A DNA stretch of 64,000 nt from Terriglobia bacterium (GCA_020073365.1 JAIQFL010000009.1:1-64000), one strand, 5' to 3'; positions 17,750 through 26,857 are shown, counted from the first letter of the stretch. The notes: generated by a model from the letters alone, not told the origin. Numbers and translations: made by a program.

Positions 17750-18126
17750 TAACGACGACCTCCGTCGTGGTGACCTTGGACAACGTGCCCACAACCCTTA
17801 TCTGGTCGCCTCTGGTCTGACTGATCGGTCCACACCCATGCCTTGGTTCGGCCCAAAAGAGCTGATCCTTCAATTCGCCTGAATCGTGACCGATCGTCGA
17901 ATACGCCACTCGTGTTAATTGAATTATTACGCGTGGAAATCGAGGCTACGACGTAGTATCGCTTCTCATCTTTCGAATGGCGAACGTCGCCCCGTACCAC
18001 GAGTGGCTCGTGAAAAAAGACATCTTCGGCTTCCTCCGGAGTCACCTGGTGCCGTTCCCAGTTTTTGTGGGTATTGGCGTCGTCCCAGTCAAACCCCGTA
18101 CAATTCTCCAGCGGACCTGCCCCCAC
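17750..18126 (-). pseudogene. BrnT-family (DUF497) toxin relic
   Basis: From a GTG at 18126 the minus frame reads FDWDDANTHKNWERHQVTPE, EEAEDVFFHEPLVVRGDVRH and KDEKRYYVVA, a good match to the N-terminal two thirds of BrnT ribonuclease toxins (FEWD..K...N...H.V.FEEA..VF). An in-frame stretch of about 27 unrelated-looking residues follows. Then ALLGRTKAWVWTDQSD continues in a second frame as TRGDQIRVVGTLSKV, resembling the BrnT strand and ending. So the toxin is interrupted and frameshifted. No BrnA antitoxin is seen beside it. Confidence 0.6.
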
Positions 18127-18248
18127 GAATCCAGTATATGACTATCGTATACGCGGATGTGGGGGCCGGCCAGAGCTGTCAAGTCAGGCCTCGCGCAATT
18201 GGCCGTCTAACCCTGAGCGTAGAAGTGCGTCGGCGGATCCTTACCCTG

Positions 18249-20132
18249 CTACGGCGTCCCGCCGCGCAGTAACGAGGCGGCCGTGGGGGGCGCTACGCCG
18301 GCCATCCTGGGTTTGTCCTCCGGCTCCGGAATCTTGTCTCCTTCGCCGGGAGCCAGGAACAGATTCGAGTCGATTCCATGCTGGCGGGTGTAGAGGTCGT
18401 AGTAACGTCCCCGATCTTCGTAGAGCGATTCGTGAGTGCCACGCTCCACGATGCGGCCATCCTCGACCACCAGGATCTGTTCCGCCCGGCGAATGGTCGA
18501 CAGGCGGTGCGCGATCACGAAGGTGGTGCGGCCCTTCATGAGGTATGCCAGGCCCTCCTGGATGGCGGCCTCCGATTCAGAATCCAGGCTGGAGGTGGCC
18601 TCGTCCAGGATCAGAACCCGCGGGTTGGCTAGGATCGCCCGCGCGATAGACACACGCTGCCGCTGGCCTCCCGAGAGCTTCACCCCGCGCTCGCCCACGA
18701 TGGTTTCGTACTGCTTCTCGAAGCGCTCGGCGAACTCGTCTACGCGCGCAATGCGGCAGGCTTCCAGCACCTGTTCTTCAGTAGCGGAAGGCCGCGCGAA
18801 CCCCACGTTTTCGCGAATCGTTCCGTCGAAAAGAAAGGTGTCCTGCAAAACCACACCAAGCTGGGTGCGGTAGGAGTCCAGCCGCACCGAGGACAAATCC
18901 GCCCCGTCCACCCGAATGGCGCCCGACCCGGGCTCGTGAAATGCGGCGATCAGGCTGATGATGGTGGATTTTCCCGAGCCGGAGGGACCCACCAGGGCCG
19001 TTACGGTGCCGGGTGACGATTCGAAGCTCACATCGCGCAGAACCGGCTTCCCCGCGTCGTAGGCGAAGTTCACGTTTTCGAAGGTCACGTAGCCATCGAT
19101 TGTATCCGCCTTTTGGGTGCGCCGCGGATCCTCGTCTTCGGGCTTCTCGCTGAGTACTTCCTGGGTGCGGTCGAGACCGGCGAGCGCCTCAGTCAACTGC
19201 GTGCCGATCCCCACCACCTGAAACATGGGAGCCACCAACATGGCCAGGAACATGGTGAACATCATGAACTCGCCAATGGTCAGCGTGCCGGCGATGATCT
19301 GGCGCGCCCCGATGAACATGACGGTCCCGCCCACCAATCCCATCAGGGTAGTGGCGGAAAGACTCATCAACGAGACGGCGGTGAGGGAGCGCAGCACGTT
19401 GTCGAGCAGCCTCTGGACGCCCTTCCCAAACACGCGGGCCTCTTCGGCCTCGGCGTGATACCCCTTGACCACGCGCACACCAGCCAACGACTCGGTGAGG
19501 CGTCCCTGCACCTCGGCGTTGATCTTTCCGCGTTCCCGAAAGATGGGGCGAATGTTCTTGAAGGCTTTGCTCAGACCGAAAGCGAAGATGGCGATAAAAA
19601 GCAGGGCGAGACTGGTCATCAGCGCGCTGGTGCGGAGCAGGATGATGAGTGAAAGCACGGCCTTCAGAATGCCGCCCACGAAATCGATGAGCCCGGTCCC
19701 GATGAGGTTGCGGACGCCCTCCACATCGCTCATGATGCGGGATACCAGAGCGCCGCTCTTGTTGGCGTCATAGTAGGCCACCGGCAGGCGGCCGACATGC
19801 TCCTGGACCTTGCGCCGCAATTCGGCAATCAGCCGCTGAGCCTCTTTGGACAGCAACTGGGTGAGTGAAAACGAAGCGGCGCCTTGCAGAATTGTGGCCG
19901 CGAAAACGGTCAGGACCAGCCACTTGAGCATGTCGTAGTGCCTGGCGCCGATGACGTAGTCGATCAGGAACTTGGTGGAGCCCGGAAGAACCATGCTGGC
20001 CGCGAGGTTGATCAACATCAGGAAAAAGCCGAGGGTCAGCTTGCCGCGCCGCGGGAGCACCAGCTCTTTGAGCAGGGGCCGCACGTTCCGAAAGGTCTCG
20101 GAGGTTTTCTTTTTAGGTTGGGCTGGTGACAC
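18249..20132 (-). CDS. MsbA-type ABC exporter (fused permease-ATPase)
   Basis: A half-transporter of 627 residues that forms a homodimer in the inner membrane and exports lipids or drugs. The N-terminal half has six membrane helices (GFFLMLINLAASMVLPGSTK, WLVLTVFAATILQGAASFSL and so on) with the EAA-like segment of MsbA/LmrA permeases. The ATPase half has Walker A (GPSGSGKST) near residue 382, signature LSGGQRQRVSIARAIL near 489, and Walker B VLILDEATSSLDSES near 510. A poorly conserved tail follows (IPEPEDKPRMAGVAPPTAAS). The substrate cannot be told from sequence. It is transcribed alone here, and the HAD gene 100 bases upstream points the same way. Confidence 0.92.
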   Translation of the reverse strand: MSPAQPKKKTSETFRNVRPLLKELVLPRRGKLTLGFFLMLINLAASMVLPGSTKFLIDYVIGARHYDMLKWLVLTVFAATILQGAASFSLTQLLSKEAQRLIAELRRKVQEHVGRLPVAYYDANKSGALVSRIMSDVEGVRNLIGTGLIDFVGGILKAVLSLIILLRTSALMTSLALLFIAIFAFGLSKAFKNIRPIFRERGKINAEVQGRLTESLAGVRVVKGYHAEAEEARVFGKGVQRLLDNVLRSLTAVSLMSLSATTLMGLVGGTVMFIGARQIIAGTLTIGEFMMFTMFLAMLVAPMFQVVGIGTQLTEALAGLDRTQEVLSEKPEDEDPRRTQKADTIDGYVTFENVNFAYDAGKPVLRDVSFESSPGTVTALVGPSGSGKSTIISLIAAFHEPGSGAIRVDGADLSSVRLDSYRTQLGVVLQDTFLFDGTIRENVGFARPSATEEQVLEACRIARVDEFAERFEKQYETIVGERGVKLSGGQRQRVSIARAILANPRVLILDEATSSLDSESEAAIQEGLAYLMKGRTTFVIAHRLSTIRRAEQILVVEDGRIVERGTHESLYEDRGRYYDLYTRQHGIDSNLFLAPGEGDKIPEPEDKPRMAGVAPPTAASLLRGGTP

Positions 20133-20232
20133 TTCTTACAGGTTACAACGCACGCCGGTGAATCTGTGGAGCGGCCGATTCGGTACGTTGGCTACGTTCG
20201 TGCCGTGTGAATGAACGTCATGGAAGAGAAAG

Positions 20233-20859
20233 TCAACTCGCCGGAAGGCCGCGTGAAAGCCGCCTGAGCAAGAGATCCGGGACATCCGCGGGTCGCGGCA
20301 CGGCCAGCACCTCGAAACCCGCGGCGCGCCCGCTGGCGATGCCCGCCTCGGAGTCTTCCACCACCAGCGCGGTACGAGCCTGGAGGCGCTGGGCGGCCAG
20401 CAGGTAAGGGTCGGGAGCCGGCTTGTGGCGATGGGTGTCCCCGGCGCAGACCAGCGTTCCGAAATACCGGAGAAGGCCACCGGCCTCGAGCAGCGGCGAG
20501 ATCTCGCTCCGCGCGCTGGAGCTGACGATGGCCATCTTGTACCGGCCGTCCAGGCCCTCGAGCAATTCCACCAGGCCAGGCAGAAACGGTGGGGCGCCGA
20601 TCATACGGTCGCGGAAGAGATCCCGCTTGACGGGATACTGCGCCCAGAGGCCCTCCCAATCGCGCGGCGGATCGGACCGGGCTGCCATCATGCGCAGCAT
20701 CTCACGGTCGTCGATTCCGATACAGCGATCGCGGTAGAACTCCCAGTCGAGGGTGACGCCAAGCGGCGCGAGCACCTCGGCCCAACAGGCACAATGCACC
20801 GGTTCGCTGTCGATAATTACTCCGTCAAAATCGAAGAGAATGGCTTCGAACTCGGGCAT
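20233..20859 (-). CDS. HAD-superfamily phosphatase (beta-phosphoglucomutase-like)
   Basis: The 208-residue protein starts at an ATG at 20859; the listed ORF runs 51 residues further upstream into the neighbouring promoter. HAD motif I is FDFDGVIIDSEP with nucleophile D10 and acid/base D12. Motif II serine is in IVSSSAR, motif III lysine in HRHKPAPD, and the magnesium site in VVEDSEAGIASG. This is subfamily I with a helical cap, the class that includes beta-phosphoglucomutase and phosphoglycolate phosphatase; the exact substrate is not predictable. The start is only 59 bases from the divergent small-protein gene. Confidence 0.9.
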   Translation of the reverse strand: MPEFEAILFDFDGVIIDSEPVHCACWAEVLAPLGVTLDWEFYRDRCIGIDDREMLRMMAARSDPPRDWEGLWAQYPVKRDLFRDRMIGAPPFLPGLVELLEGLDGRYKMAIVSSSARSEISPLLEAGGLLRYFGTLVCAGDTHRHKPAPDPYLLAAQRLQARTALVVEDSEAGIASGRAAGFEVLAVPRPADVPDLLLRRLSRGLPAS

Positions 20860-20917
20860 GGCGGGCGAATGCTTCAGCGTAGCATGCCAAGGTGTGGTAT
20901 CACTGAATCTGAATACC

Positions 20918-21163
20918 ATGCCTACGGAAGAAGAGCTGAGATTAGAAATCGAGCGCCTGAAAGCCGAGAACGAGTCATTGAAGAAACCTGCCCGCGGGCA
21001 GATGTTCCTCAAGGTCAGCGAGAAGGGCGCGCTGTCCGTTTACGGGTTGGGGCGGTTTCCCGTCACGCTGTATCGCGAGCAGTGGGAGAAGCTTCTGGGA
21101 ATGGGCGAGTCCATACGCCAGTTCATCCAGGAAAACGACCACCTGCTCAAAAAGAAGGAATAA
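20918..21163 (+). CDS. Small conserved protein of unknown function
   Basis: The 81-residue protein begins at an ATG at 20918; the listed ORF from 20753 lies inside the HAD gene. The first 25 residues form a charged coiled coil (EEELRLEIERLKAENESLKK). The rest is a compact domain with SEKGALSVYGLGRFPVTLYR and QWEKLLGMGESIRQFIQEND. The VYGLGRFPVTLY..QW..L core is conserved in small proteins of several phyla as I recall, without an assigned role. It lies 3 bases upstream of the SDR gene, so the two are almost surely co-translated. Confidence 0.75.
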   Translation: MPTEEELRLEIERLKAENESLKKPARGQMFLKVSEKGALSVYGLGRFPVTLYREQWEKLLGMGESIRQFIQENDHLLKKKE

Positions 21164-21166
21164 CCA

Positions 21167-21940
21167 ATGTCGAAGGGCGCCGCTCTGATCACGGGGGCTT
21201 CCGGCGGGATCGGGGCGGAGCTGGCGAAGCTCTGCGCGGCCGGCGGCTACGACGTGATCCTGGTGGCGCGCAGTGCCGACCGGCTCGAGGAGTTGGCGGC
21301 CAGCCTTTCGCAAGCCCATGGCATTGAGGCCCGGGCGCTGGCGGAGGACCTTGCCGATCCTGCCGCGCCCGAGACGATCTTCGAGCGGACGCGCGGTGAC
21401 ACCATCGAGATCCTCATCAACAACGCCGGCTTCGGGGTACTGGGGCCCTACGTGGAAACGGACTGGGCAGCGGAGGCGCGCCTGCTCCAGGTCAACGTGG
21501 TGGCGCTGGCACACCTCACCAAGCTATACCTGCCGGAGATGCTGCGGCGGCGCTCGGGGCGCATCCTGAACGTAGGTTCTACCGCCGCCTTCGTTCCCGG
21601 GCCGTTCATGGCGATGTACTATGCCAGCAAGTCTTTTGTGCTTTCGTTCTCGCACGCCATCGCCAACGAAGTGAAGGGTACAGGCGTCACGATGACGGTG
21701 TTGTGTCCAGGGCCCACCCGCACCGGTTTCGTGGAGGCTGCGGGGATCGCCGGCACGAAGCTATTCAGTGGCGGGGCAATGAGCGCGGAAGAGGTAGCGC
21801 GCGCGGGATACCATGCCATGATGGCCGGGAAGGCCGAAGTGATTGCAGGCGCGCGCAACCGCTGGATGATGTTGGGGACGCGTCTGGCGTCGCGCACCAT
21901 GCTGGCGGGAATCGCCCGGCGGCTGAATTCGAGGGCCTGA
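21167..21940 (+). CDS. SDR-family NAD(P)-dependent oxidoreductase
   Basis: The 257-residue classical short-chain dehydrogenase has the Rossmann motif TGASGGIG (residues 9-16), the NNAG motif (INNAGFGVLG) near 85, and the catalytic set S138-type region with Y151 and K155 (MYYASKSF). The C-terminal pattern (TVLCPGPTRTGFVEAAGI) resembles the DltE/YqjQ-like SDR group, whose substrates are mostly unknown. ATG follows AAGGAATAACC from the upstream small gene with a 3-base gap. Confidence 0.92.
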   Translation: MSKGAALITGASGGIGAELAKLCAAGGYDVILVARSADRLEELAASLSQAHGIEARALAEDLADPAAPETIFERTRGDTIEILINNAGFGVLGPYVETDWAAEARLLQVNVVALAHLTKLYLPEMLRRRSGRILNVGSTAAFVPGPFMAMYYASKSFVLSFSHAIANEVKGTGVTMTVLCPGPTRTGFVEAAGIAGTKLFSGGAMSAEEVARAGYHAMMAGKAEVIAGARNRWMMLGTRLASRTMLAGIARRLNSRA

Positions 21941-21997
21941 GATCTGCTTCGAATGACCTTGCAGCGCGAGTTCCATCTCGTCCATTCGCAACCCCCA

Positions 21998-22657
21998 TTA
22001 CGCCGTCTTATCCTTGGCGTAGCAGACTGAATTCAGATCGCACTCCGCGCATTTCGGGCTGCGCGCCTGGCACAGCGCGCGACCGTGCAGAATCATCTGG
22101 TGCGAAAAGAGAATCCACTTCTCCTGGGGGACGATCTTCATCAGGTCCTGCTCGATCTTGACGGGGTCGGTGTGCTTCGTCAGGTCGAGCCGCGCGCCGA
22201 TGCGCTGGACATGCGTATCCACCACCACCCCCGACGCGATCCCGTATGCGGTTCCCAGCACCACGTTGGCGGTCTTGCGGGCCGCCCCGGGAATGCTCAG
22301 CATCTCCTCCATGGTCCGGGGAACCTTTCCGCCGAACTCGCCCACCACTTTCCGGGCGGCGCCCACAATCGACCTGGCCTTGTTGTTGAAGAACCCGGTG
22401 CTGCGGATATCGCCGGCCAGCACTTCCGGGCGCACGGCCGCAAAGTCCGCGGGGGTGGGGTACTTGGCAAAGAGGCCCGGAGTCACTTCATTGACGCGCT
22501 TATCGGTGCATTGCGCGGAAAGAATGGTGGCCACCAGCAGCTCCCACGGGCTACCGTGCAACAGGGCGCAAGTGGCCGCGGGATATATGCGGTCGAGGCG
22601 GCGGAGAATCTCGGCCACGCGCTCTTTCCGCTCGGCTGCGGTCTTCGGCCGTTTCAC
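21998..22657 (-). CDS. nth: Endonuclease III
   Basis: DNA glycosylase/AP lyase that removes oxidised pyrimidines in base-excision repair. From a GTG at 22657 the protein is 219 residues, close to the usual 210 to 220; the listed frame runs upstream into the divergent gene and is not plausible. The helix-hairpin-helix with the catalytic lysine is LSIPGAARKTANVVLG (K near residue 127), the catalytic aspartate is in VVVDTHVQRIGARLDL. The 4Fe-4S loop is the classic C-x6-C-x2-C-x5-C: CQARSPKCAECDLNSVC. Start choice is the least certain point because no clear ribosome site is visible. Confidence 0.93.
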   Translation of the reverse strand: MKRPKTAAERKERVAEILRRLDRIYPAATCALLHGSPWELLVATILSAQCTDKRVNEVTPGLFAKYPTPADFAAVRPEVLAGDIRSTGFFNNKARSIVGAARKVVGEFGGKVPRTMEEMLSIPGAARKTANVVLGTAYGIASGVVVDTHVQRIGARLDLTKHTDPVKIEQDLMKIVPQEKWILFSHQMILHGRALCQARSPKCAECDLNSVCYAKDKTA

Positions 22658-22675
22658 GTAAGCTCGTAAGAGATC

Positions 22676-24181
22676 ATGCGGGCGCGCTTTCTTCTGCTCG
22701 CCGCTGCGTTGCTTGCCTTTGGCGCTTCGCTCGGTTCGGGCTTTCACTTTGACGATTATGCCATTTTCTCCGATCCGGCCCTGACGTCGCCCGGTGGCTG
22801 GCTGGATCTCTGGACCCTGCGGCAGACCAGGCCGCTGACCTATCTCACTTTCTGGTTGAACTACCAGGTGGGTGGCCGCGACCCTCTCGGGTACCACGTA
22901 TTGAACCTGGCGCTCCACCTGGGCGTCGTGATCCTGGCCTACGAGTGTTTACGAAGATTGCTGCCGGCGCGAGCGGCCCTGATCGCCGCGGCGATTTTCG
23001 CCGTCCACCCGATTCAGGCGGAGGCCGTCAACTACATTTGGGCGCGCAGCATTGTCCTGGCCACGCTGCTCGCGCTGGCGTCGCTGTTGGCCTGGATCGA
23101 GGGCCGCAGTTGGGTGGCTGTGGCGTGGTTCGCGGCCGCACTATTGGCGAAAGAGGAAGTGGCCGCCTTCCCGTTGGTCCTGCTGTTGCTTCGGTGGAGC
23201 GAGGGGGATAACGCTCCCTCAGACTCAGCAACTGTGAACGAATCGGTTGGCAGGCGAAAGCGCCTGCCCCACCCAAACACCCGGCTATCCCGACTCCCGA
23301 TCGCATCCATGCTCCTGCTCTCGCTGGCAGCGGGGGGGCGCGCGATCTACGCCACCGCCGTCACGCCGGGCGCTCCCGCGGGCCTGCAAGCGGGAATCAG
23401 CCCGTGGCATTACCTGCTGGCCCAGGGCCCCGTGATTCTGCGGTACCTCCGGCTCCTGATGCTCCCCTGGGGATTCACTATTGATCCCGACATCCGGATC
23501 CCCGCAACCTGGATAGGCATAGCTGCCTGGATAGCGATTCTCGGCGCGATCTTCCTGGCCGTGCGCAGGCGAAGCGCCTGGTCCATCTGGCTGGCCGCCG
23601 GGTTCCTCTTGCTGATCCCCAGTTCCTCCCTCTTCCCCGCCGCCGATCTGGCGGCCGACCGGCGCATGTATCTCCCCTTGCTCGGATTCGCGGCGGCAGC
23701 GGGATTACTCCTGGAGCGCTTGAACGTACCAGCAATCGCATTAGTGCCGGTGGCCGGGTTCGCCCTGGTGAGCTTTGGCCAAACAGCGATGTGGATGGAC
23801 GACGCGTCGCTTTGGCGTAACGCCGCAGCCCACGCGCCAGACAAGGTGCGCCCGAAAATTCAACTGGCTCGGGCTTTGCCCGCCGCGGCAGCCCTGGAAG
23901 TGCTGGCGGAGGCTCGCAACCTGGCGCCGCATGATCCCTCGGTGGCGGCCGAAACGGGAAAGACGCTGCTGTCAGAAGGACAGACGGAAGCCGCTCTTCA
24001 GGAGTTTGGACGGGCCCTGGCGCTCGATCCCCGGGACGCTCGCAACCTCAATAATCGCGGCGTAGCGCTGGAAGCGCTTGGCCAGACAGAAGCGGCCCGG
24101 GCGGATTTCGTACACGCCCTGCAGATCGATCCCGGTCTTATCGAAGCGCGGCAGAATCTCCAGAAGCTGCCGGGGCGGTAA
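22676..24181 (+). CDS. TMTC/GT-C-like membrane protein with C-terminal TPR
   Basis: The 501-residue protein has about ten membrane helices with a signature SGFHFDDYAIF near residue 25 (paired acidic residues in the first external loop, as in GT-C glycosyltransferases), VHPIQAEAVNYIWARS near 115, and LLAKEEVAAFPL. After residue 370 it becomes soluble with TPR-like units (LLSEGQTEAALQEFGRALAL, RGVALEALGQTEAARADFVH). That order, membrane GT-C part then TPR, is typical of TMTC-like O-mannosyltransferase relatives. The substrate is unknown. A GGCAGGCG palindrome is embedded in a loop and encodes VGRRKRLPHP (see repeat). It is divergent from nth with 18 bases between starts. Confidence 0.8.
   Translation: MRARFLLLAAALLAFGASLGSGFHFDDYAIFSDPALTSPGGWLDLWTLRQTRPLTYLTFWLNYQVGGRDPLGYHVLNLALHLGVVILAYECLRRLLPARAALIAAAIFAVHPIQAEAVNYIWARSIVLATLLALASLLAWIEGRSWVAVAWFAAALLAKEEVAAFPLVLLLLRWSEGDNAPSDSATVNESVGRRKRLPHPNTRLSRLPIASMLLLSLAAGGRAIYATAVTPGAPAGLQAGISPWHYLLAQGPVILRYLRLLMLPWGFTIDPDIRIPATWIGIAAWIAILGAIFLAVRRRSAWSIWLAAGFLLLIPSSSLFPAADLAADRRMYLPLLGFAAAAGLLLERLNVPAIALVPVAGFALVSFGQTAMWMDDASLWRNAAAHAPDKVRPKIQLARALPAAAALEVLAEARNLAPHDPSVAAETGKTLLSEGQTEAALQEFGRALALDPRDARNLNNRGVALEALGQTEAARADFVHALQIDPGLIEARQNLQKLPGR
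23249..23272. repeat. REP-like palindrome inside the TMTC-like gene
   Basis: A 24-base unit, GGCAGGCGAAAG then CGCCTGCCCCAC, that forms an 8-pair hairpin and keeps the GTGGGG edge (reverse strand) shared with the purL-purF palindromes. It lies in frame and encodes residues in a predicted loop. Confidence 0.75.
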
Positions 24182-24191
24182 ACCGGATAGC

Positions 24192-24632
24192 CTACGACCA
24201 GCGATGGATGAAGACCAGGGCAATGACGGCCAGCGCCAGAAAGACGACCACGGCCAGGATGGCTCGTCGCCGGGGGAGCGTGAGCCAGTTCAGTGCGCCG
24301 GCGGTGGCTTGGGCGCCCAGGATGGAATGCATGAGGCGCCGCTGCGCGGGTCCCGGCAGGTTCCGCATGGCCTTGGCGATTTCCTTGCGCCCGCGCTGAT
24401 CGGCAATCAGAATGGTGGCGGAATTTTGCCCGTTGGTGAATTTCAGCAGCTTGGTTCGCAGGCCGGCGGGCACCTCGTCCACCGACCGGTAGACCAAATC
24501 GGCGCCTCCCGACGAGATCAGCACGGTGGAGGTCTGGAACAGGCCCGATAGCTCCGGGTTCGGCTCGCCGCAGTGGGGACAGCGGGCCTCTTCCGGTCCA
24601 AAGTCTTTCTTGCAACGGCTGCAATTCATCAC
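24192..24632 (-). CDS. Zinc-ribbon protein with C-terminal membrane helix
   Basis: The 146-residue protein starts GTG ATG; either codon may be used. It opens with a zinc ribbon, NCSRCKKDFGPEEARCPHCG (CxxC...CxxC), and ends with a single helix (RAILAVVVFLALAVIALVFI), so it is a tail-anchored cytoplasmic protein. The middle (LRTKLLKFTNGQNSATILIA, KEIAKAMRNLPGPAQRRLM) is not recognised. The stop of the LysR-type gene overlaps this start in TGATG, indicating translational coupling, so the protein may be part of a LysR-controlled pathway. Confidence 0.7.
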   Translation of the reverse strand: MMNCSRCKKDFGPEEARCPHCGEPNPELSGLFQTSTVLISSGGADLVYRSVDEVPAGLRTKLLKFTNGQNSATILIADQRGRKEIAKAMRNLPGPAQRRLMHSILGAQATAGALNWLTLPRRRAILAVVVFLALAVIALVFIHRWS

Positions 24633-25531
24633 GCGACCACCCGGGGCGCCTCTCCCACATTATCCAGCACAACCTGGATAAATCCCAGCGCTGCTTTGGA
24701 TAACGCCTTGTCCTTACGGTAGATTAGACCCAACCTGCGGACCATGGGTTCCGGGGAAAGCGAAATAGCAAGTAATTTTCCGGCGGCGATTTCCTCGCGG
24801 CAGTTGGAGACCGCCAGAAAGGTCACGCCCAGCCCGGCCATGACAAAGCGCTTCATCATTTCGGTGGAATCCAGCTCCATGGAGATGCGGATTTCGTCTT
24901 CCACCGGCTCCAGCCACTCATTCAGGCGGGAGCGGGTCTTACCCTCCTGAGGGAGAATCAGGAAATATTCCACCAAAGCGCTGGGAGAAACCGTTTTCAG
25001 GCCGGACAGCGCATGGCGCGCCGGCACGATGAGGCGGATCTCATCGTGGTAGATGCTCACCACCTGGAGGCGCTTCTCGTCCACCGGCAATTGGTTAAGG
25101 CCGAAATCCGCCGAGTTATCCATCACGGCCTCGACGACGCGCGCGCCGTAGGACCGGTGGACCTGGAGCTGGACCGCGGGGAAGAGCTCTCGAAACTCGG
25201 AGAATACGCGGGGAAGGACGTAAATGCAGGTGGCTTCGTTGGCGGCGATCACCAGCTCGCCCCGGGGATTGGTTTCCAGTTCCGCGATGGCATCCTGGGC
25301 GCGGCGGCGCAGATCGAGCATCTGCGCGGCGTACTCGGTAAAAATCCGCCCGGCGGTGGTGAGCGAAATGCGGCTGCCGAAACGTTCGAACAGCTCGGTG
25401 CGAAGCTCCTGCTCGAGTTGCCGCACCTGCGCGCTGATCGCCGGTTGCGTGCGGTAGCACGTCTGGGCGGCCTTGGAGAAGCTTTTCAGCCGTACGATCT
25501 CCAGAAAGGTGTGGAGCTGATCGAAGTCCAT
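24629..25531 (-). CDS. LysR-family transcriptional regulator
   Basis: The 300-residue protein starts at an ATG at 25531; the listed frame extends far upstream but has no HTH there. The N-terminal winged HTH is MDFDQLHTFLEIVRLKSFSK, AAQTCYRTQPAISAQVRQLE; the periplasmic-binding-like effector domain begins near residue 90 (GELVIAANEATCIYVLPRVF). Family members are usually 290 to 320 residues. The ligand is unknown. The gene is divergent from the TIGR03790 gene with 237 bases between, which is a usual arrangement for a LysR target, and it is coupled to the downstream zinc-ribbon gene. Confidence 0.92.
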   Translation of the reverse strand: MDFDQLHTFLEIVRLKSFSKAAQTCYRTQPAISAQVRQLEQELRTELFERFGSRISLTTAGRIFTEYAAQMLDLRRRAQDAIAELETNPRGELVIAANEATCIYVLPRVFSEFRELFPAVQLQVHRSYGARVVEAVMDNSADFGLNQLPVDEKRLQVVSIYHDEIRLIVPARHALSGLKTVSPSALVEYFLILPQEGKTRSRLNEWLEPVEDEIRISMELDSTEMMKRFVMAGLGVTFLAVSNCREEIAAGKLLAISLSPEPMVRRLGLIYRKDKALSKAALGFIQVVLDNVGEAPRVVA

Positions 25532-25693
25532 AAGTTGCCCGCGACCCCCGGTGAGGAGCCCGCGAGACGGCGATCCAATCAAATTCTGAATCGGTGGGAT
25601 AGAAATATTCAATTTCACTCGCACCGTTGGTGTTTGGTAAGTATTGTAACAGAGGCTCCGGGTGGTGCGGTCGGAATAGTTGTGTGTGTGGCA

Positions 25694-25726
25694 GGTCGCA
25701 GCCGCCCTGTACGGGGCGGTCGTACC
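25694..25726. repeat. Imperfect palindrome in LysR/TIGR03790 divergent region
   Basis: Arms GGTCGCAGCCGCCC and GGGCGGTCGTACC around TGTACG form a hairpin; the core CCGCCC/GGGCGG is perfect. It lies in the region where divergent promoters are expected. It could be a REP-like element or a regulatory site; which is not decidable here. Confidence 0.55.
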
Positions 25727-25768
25727 GCACCTCCAACCCGGCAGCCATGTGTTGCTACCATCAAGCCT

Positions 25769-26857
25769 GTGGGCTGGCTGCTTCTTCTGCTCGCCGCGAT
25801 TCCCCGCCTGCACGCTCAAACCGGTGAGAGTGTTCTGCTGGTGGTGAACCGCAATGACGCCGCTTCCCGCCAGGCTGCCGACTATTACCGCACGCGGCGC
25901 TCCATCCCTGTTCAAAATCTCTGCTACCTCGAAACCACCTCGGAAGAGGAGATCCGGTGGGAGATCTACGAACACCAGATCGAGCGGCCCGTGGGGGACT
26001 GCTTGAAGAAGGCGGGGTTGCAGGAGAAGGCGCTGTACATCGTAACCACCATGGGGGTGCCGCTCAAGGTGGTGGGTGGTGGAAAGGGCATCAACACGGA
26101 GTACGCCTCGGTGGATTCCGAACTGTCGCTGTTGTATGCCAAGCTCAAGGGCGCCAGGTTCGCGCGTAGCGGCGGCATCCCGAATCCGTTTTACATGCAG
26201 CGCGACGCCCCGTTCCGGCATCCGCAGTTTCCGATGTACCTGGTGACGCGTCTGGCGGCGTACGATTTCGCCGACGTCAAGGGCATGATTGACCGGGCGC
26301 TGGCAGCCCGGAACCGCGGCAAGTTTGTGTTGGATCTGAGTGGCGAGGGCGATGCCGAGGGCAACAACTGGCTGCGTAACGCCGCCCTTCTCTTGCCGGC
26401 GAACCGCGTGATTGTGGACGAGGGCGAGAAGGTGCTCTACGATTTGAAGGACGTGATCGGCTATGCCTCCTACGGATCGAACGATGGCAACCGGAAGCGG
26501 CGCCGCCTGGGCTTCGAATGGCTGCCGGGCGCGATTGCGACCGAATTCGTGTCAACCAACGCGCGCACGCTGAAACGGCCGCCGGACGATTGGAAGTACC
26601 CCGTGGGGCCGGACCGTCTGCACTATTTCGGCGGCTCGCCGCAGGGGCTGAGCGGGGACCTGCTGCATGAAGGCGCCACCGGCACTTCGGGGAACGTGTA
26701 CGAGCCATTCCTGTCCGGATGCGCACGGCCGGATTATCTGCTGCCCGCCTATTTTCAGGGGAGGAACCTGGCCGAGAGCTACTATCTTTCGCTTCCGCTA
26801 CTGAGTTGGCAAAGCGTGGTGTTCGGCGATCCGCTGTGCTCCCTGGGGAAGCCGTAG
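25769..26857 (+). CDS. TIGR03790-family secreted protein
   Basis: From a GTG at 25769 the protein is 362 residues, with a signal peptide (MGWLLLLLAAIPRLHAQ). Typical TIGR03790 features are SVLLVVNRNDAASRQAADYY near residue 20, YYRTRRSIPVQNLCYLETTS, and YIVTTMGVPLKVVG near 95. A conserved C-terminal half (RVIVDEGEKVLYDLKDVIGY, YASYGSND) follows. The family is found in environmental bacteria with unknown activity; caspase-like or peptidase activity has been suggested by fold only (inference). The listed ORF start (25013) lies inside the LysR gene. It ends 31 bases before the opposing HAAS gene. Confidence 0.8.
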   Translation: MGWLLLLLAAIPRLHAQTGESVLLVVNRNDAASRQAADYYRTRRSIPVQNLCYLETTSEEEIRWEIYEHQIERPVGDCLKKAGLQEKALYIVTTMGVPLKVVGGGKGINTEYASVDSELSLLYAKLKGARFARSGGIPNPFYMQRDAPFRHPQFPMYLVTRLAAYDFADVKGMIDRALAARNRGKFVLDLSGEGDAEGNNWLRNAALLLPANRVIVDEGEKVLYDLKDVIGYASYGSNDGNRKRRRLGFEWLPGAIATEFVSTNARTLKRPPDDWKYPVGPDRLHYFGGSPQGLSGDLLHEGATGTSGNVYEPFLSGCARPDYLLPAYFQGRNLAESYYLSLPLLSWQSVVFGDPLCSLGKP

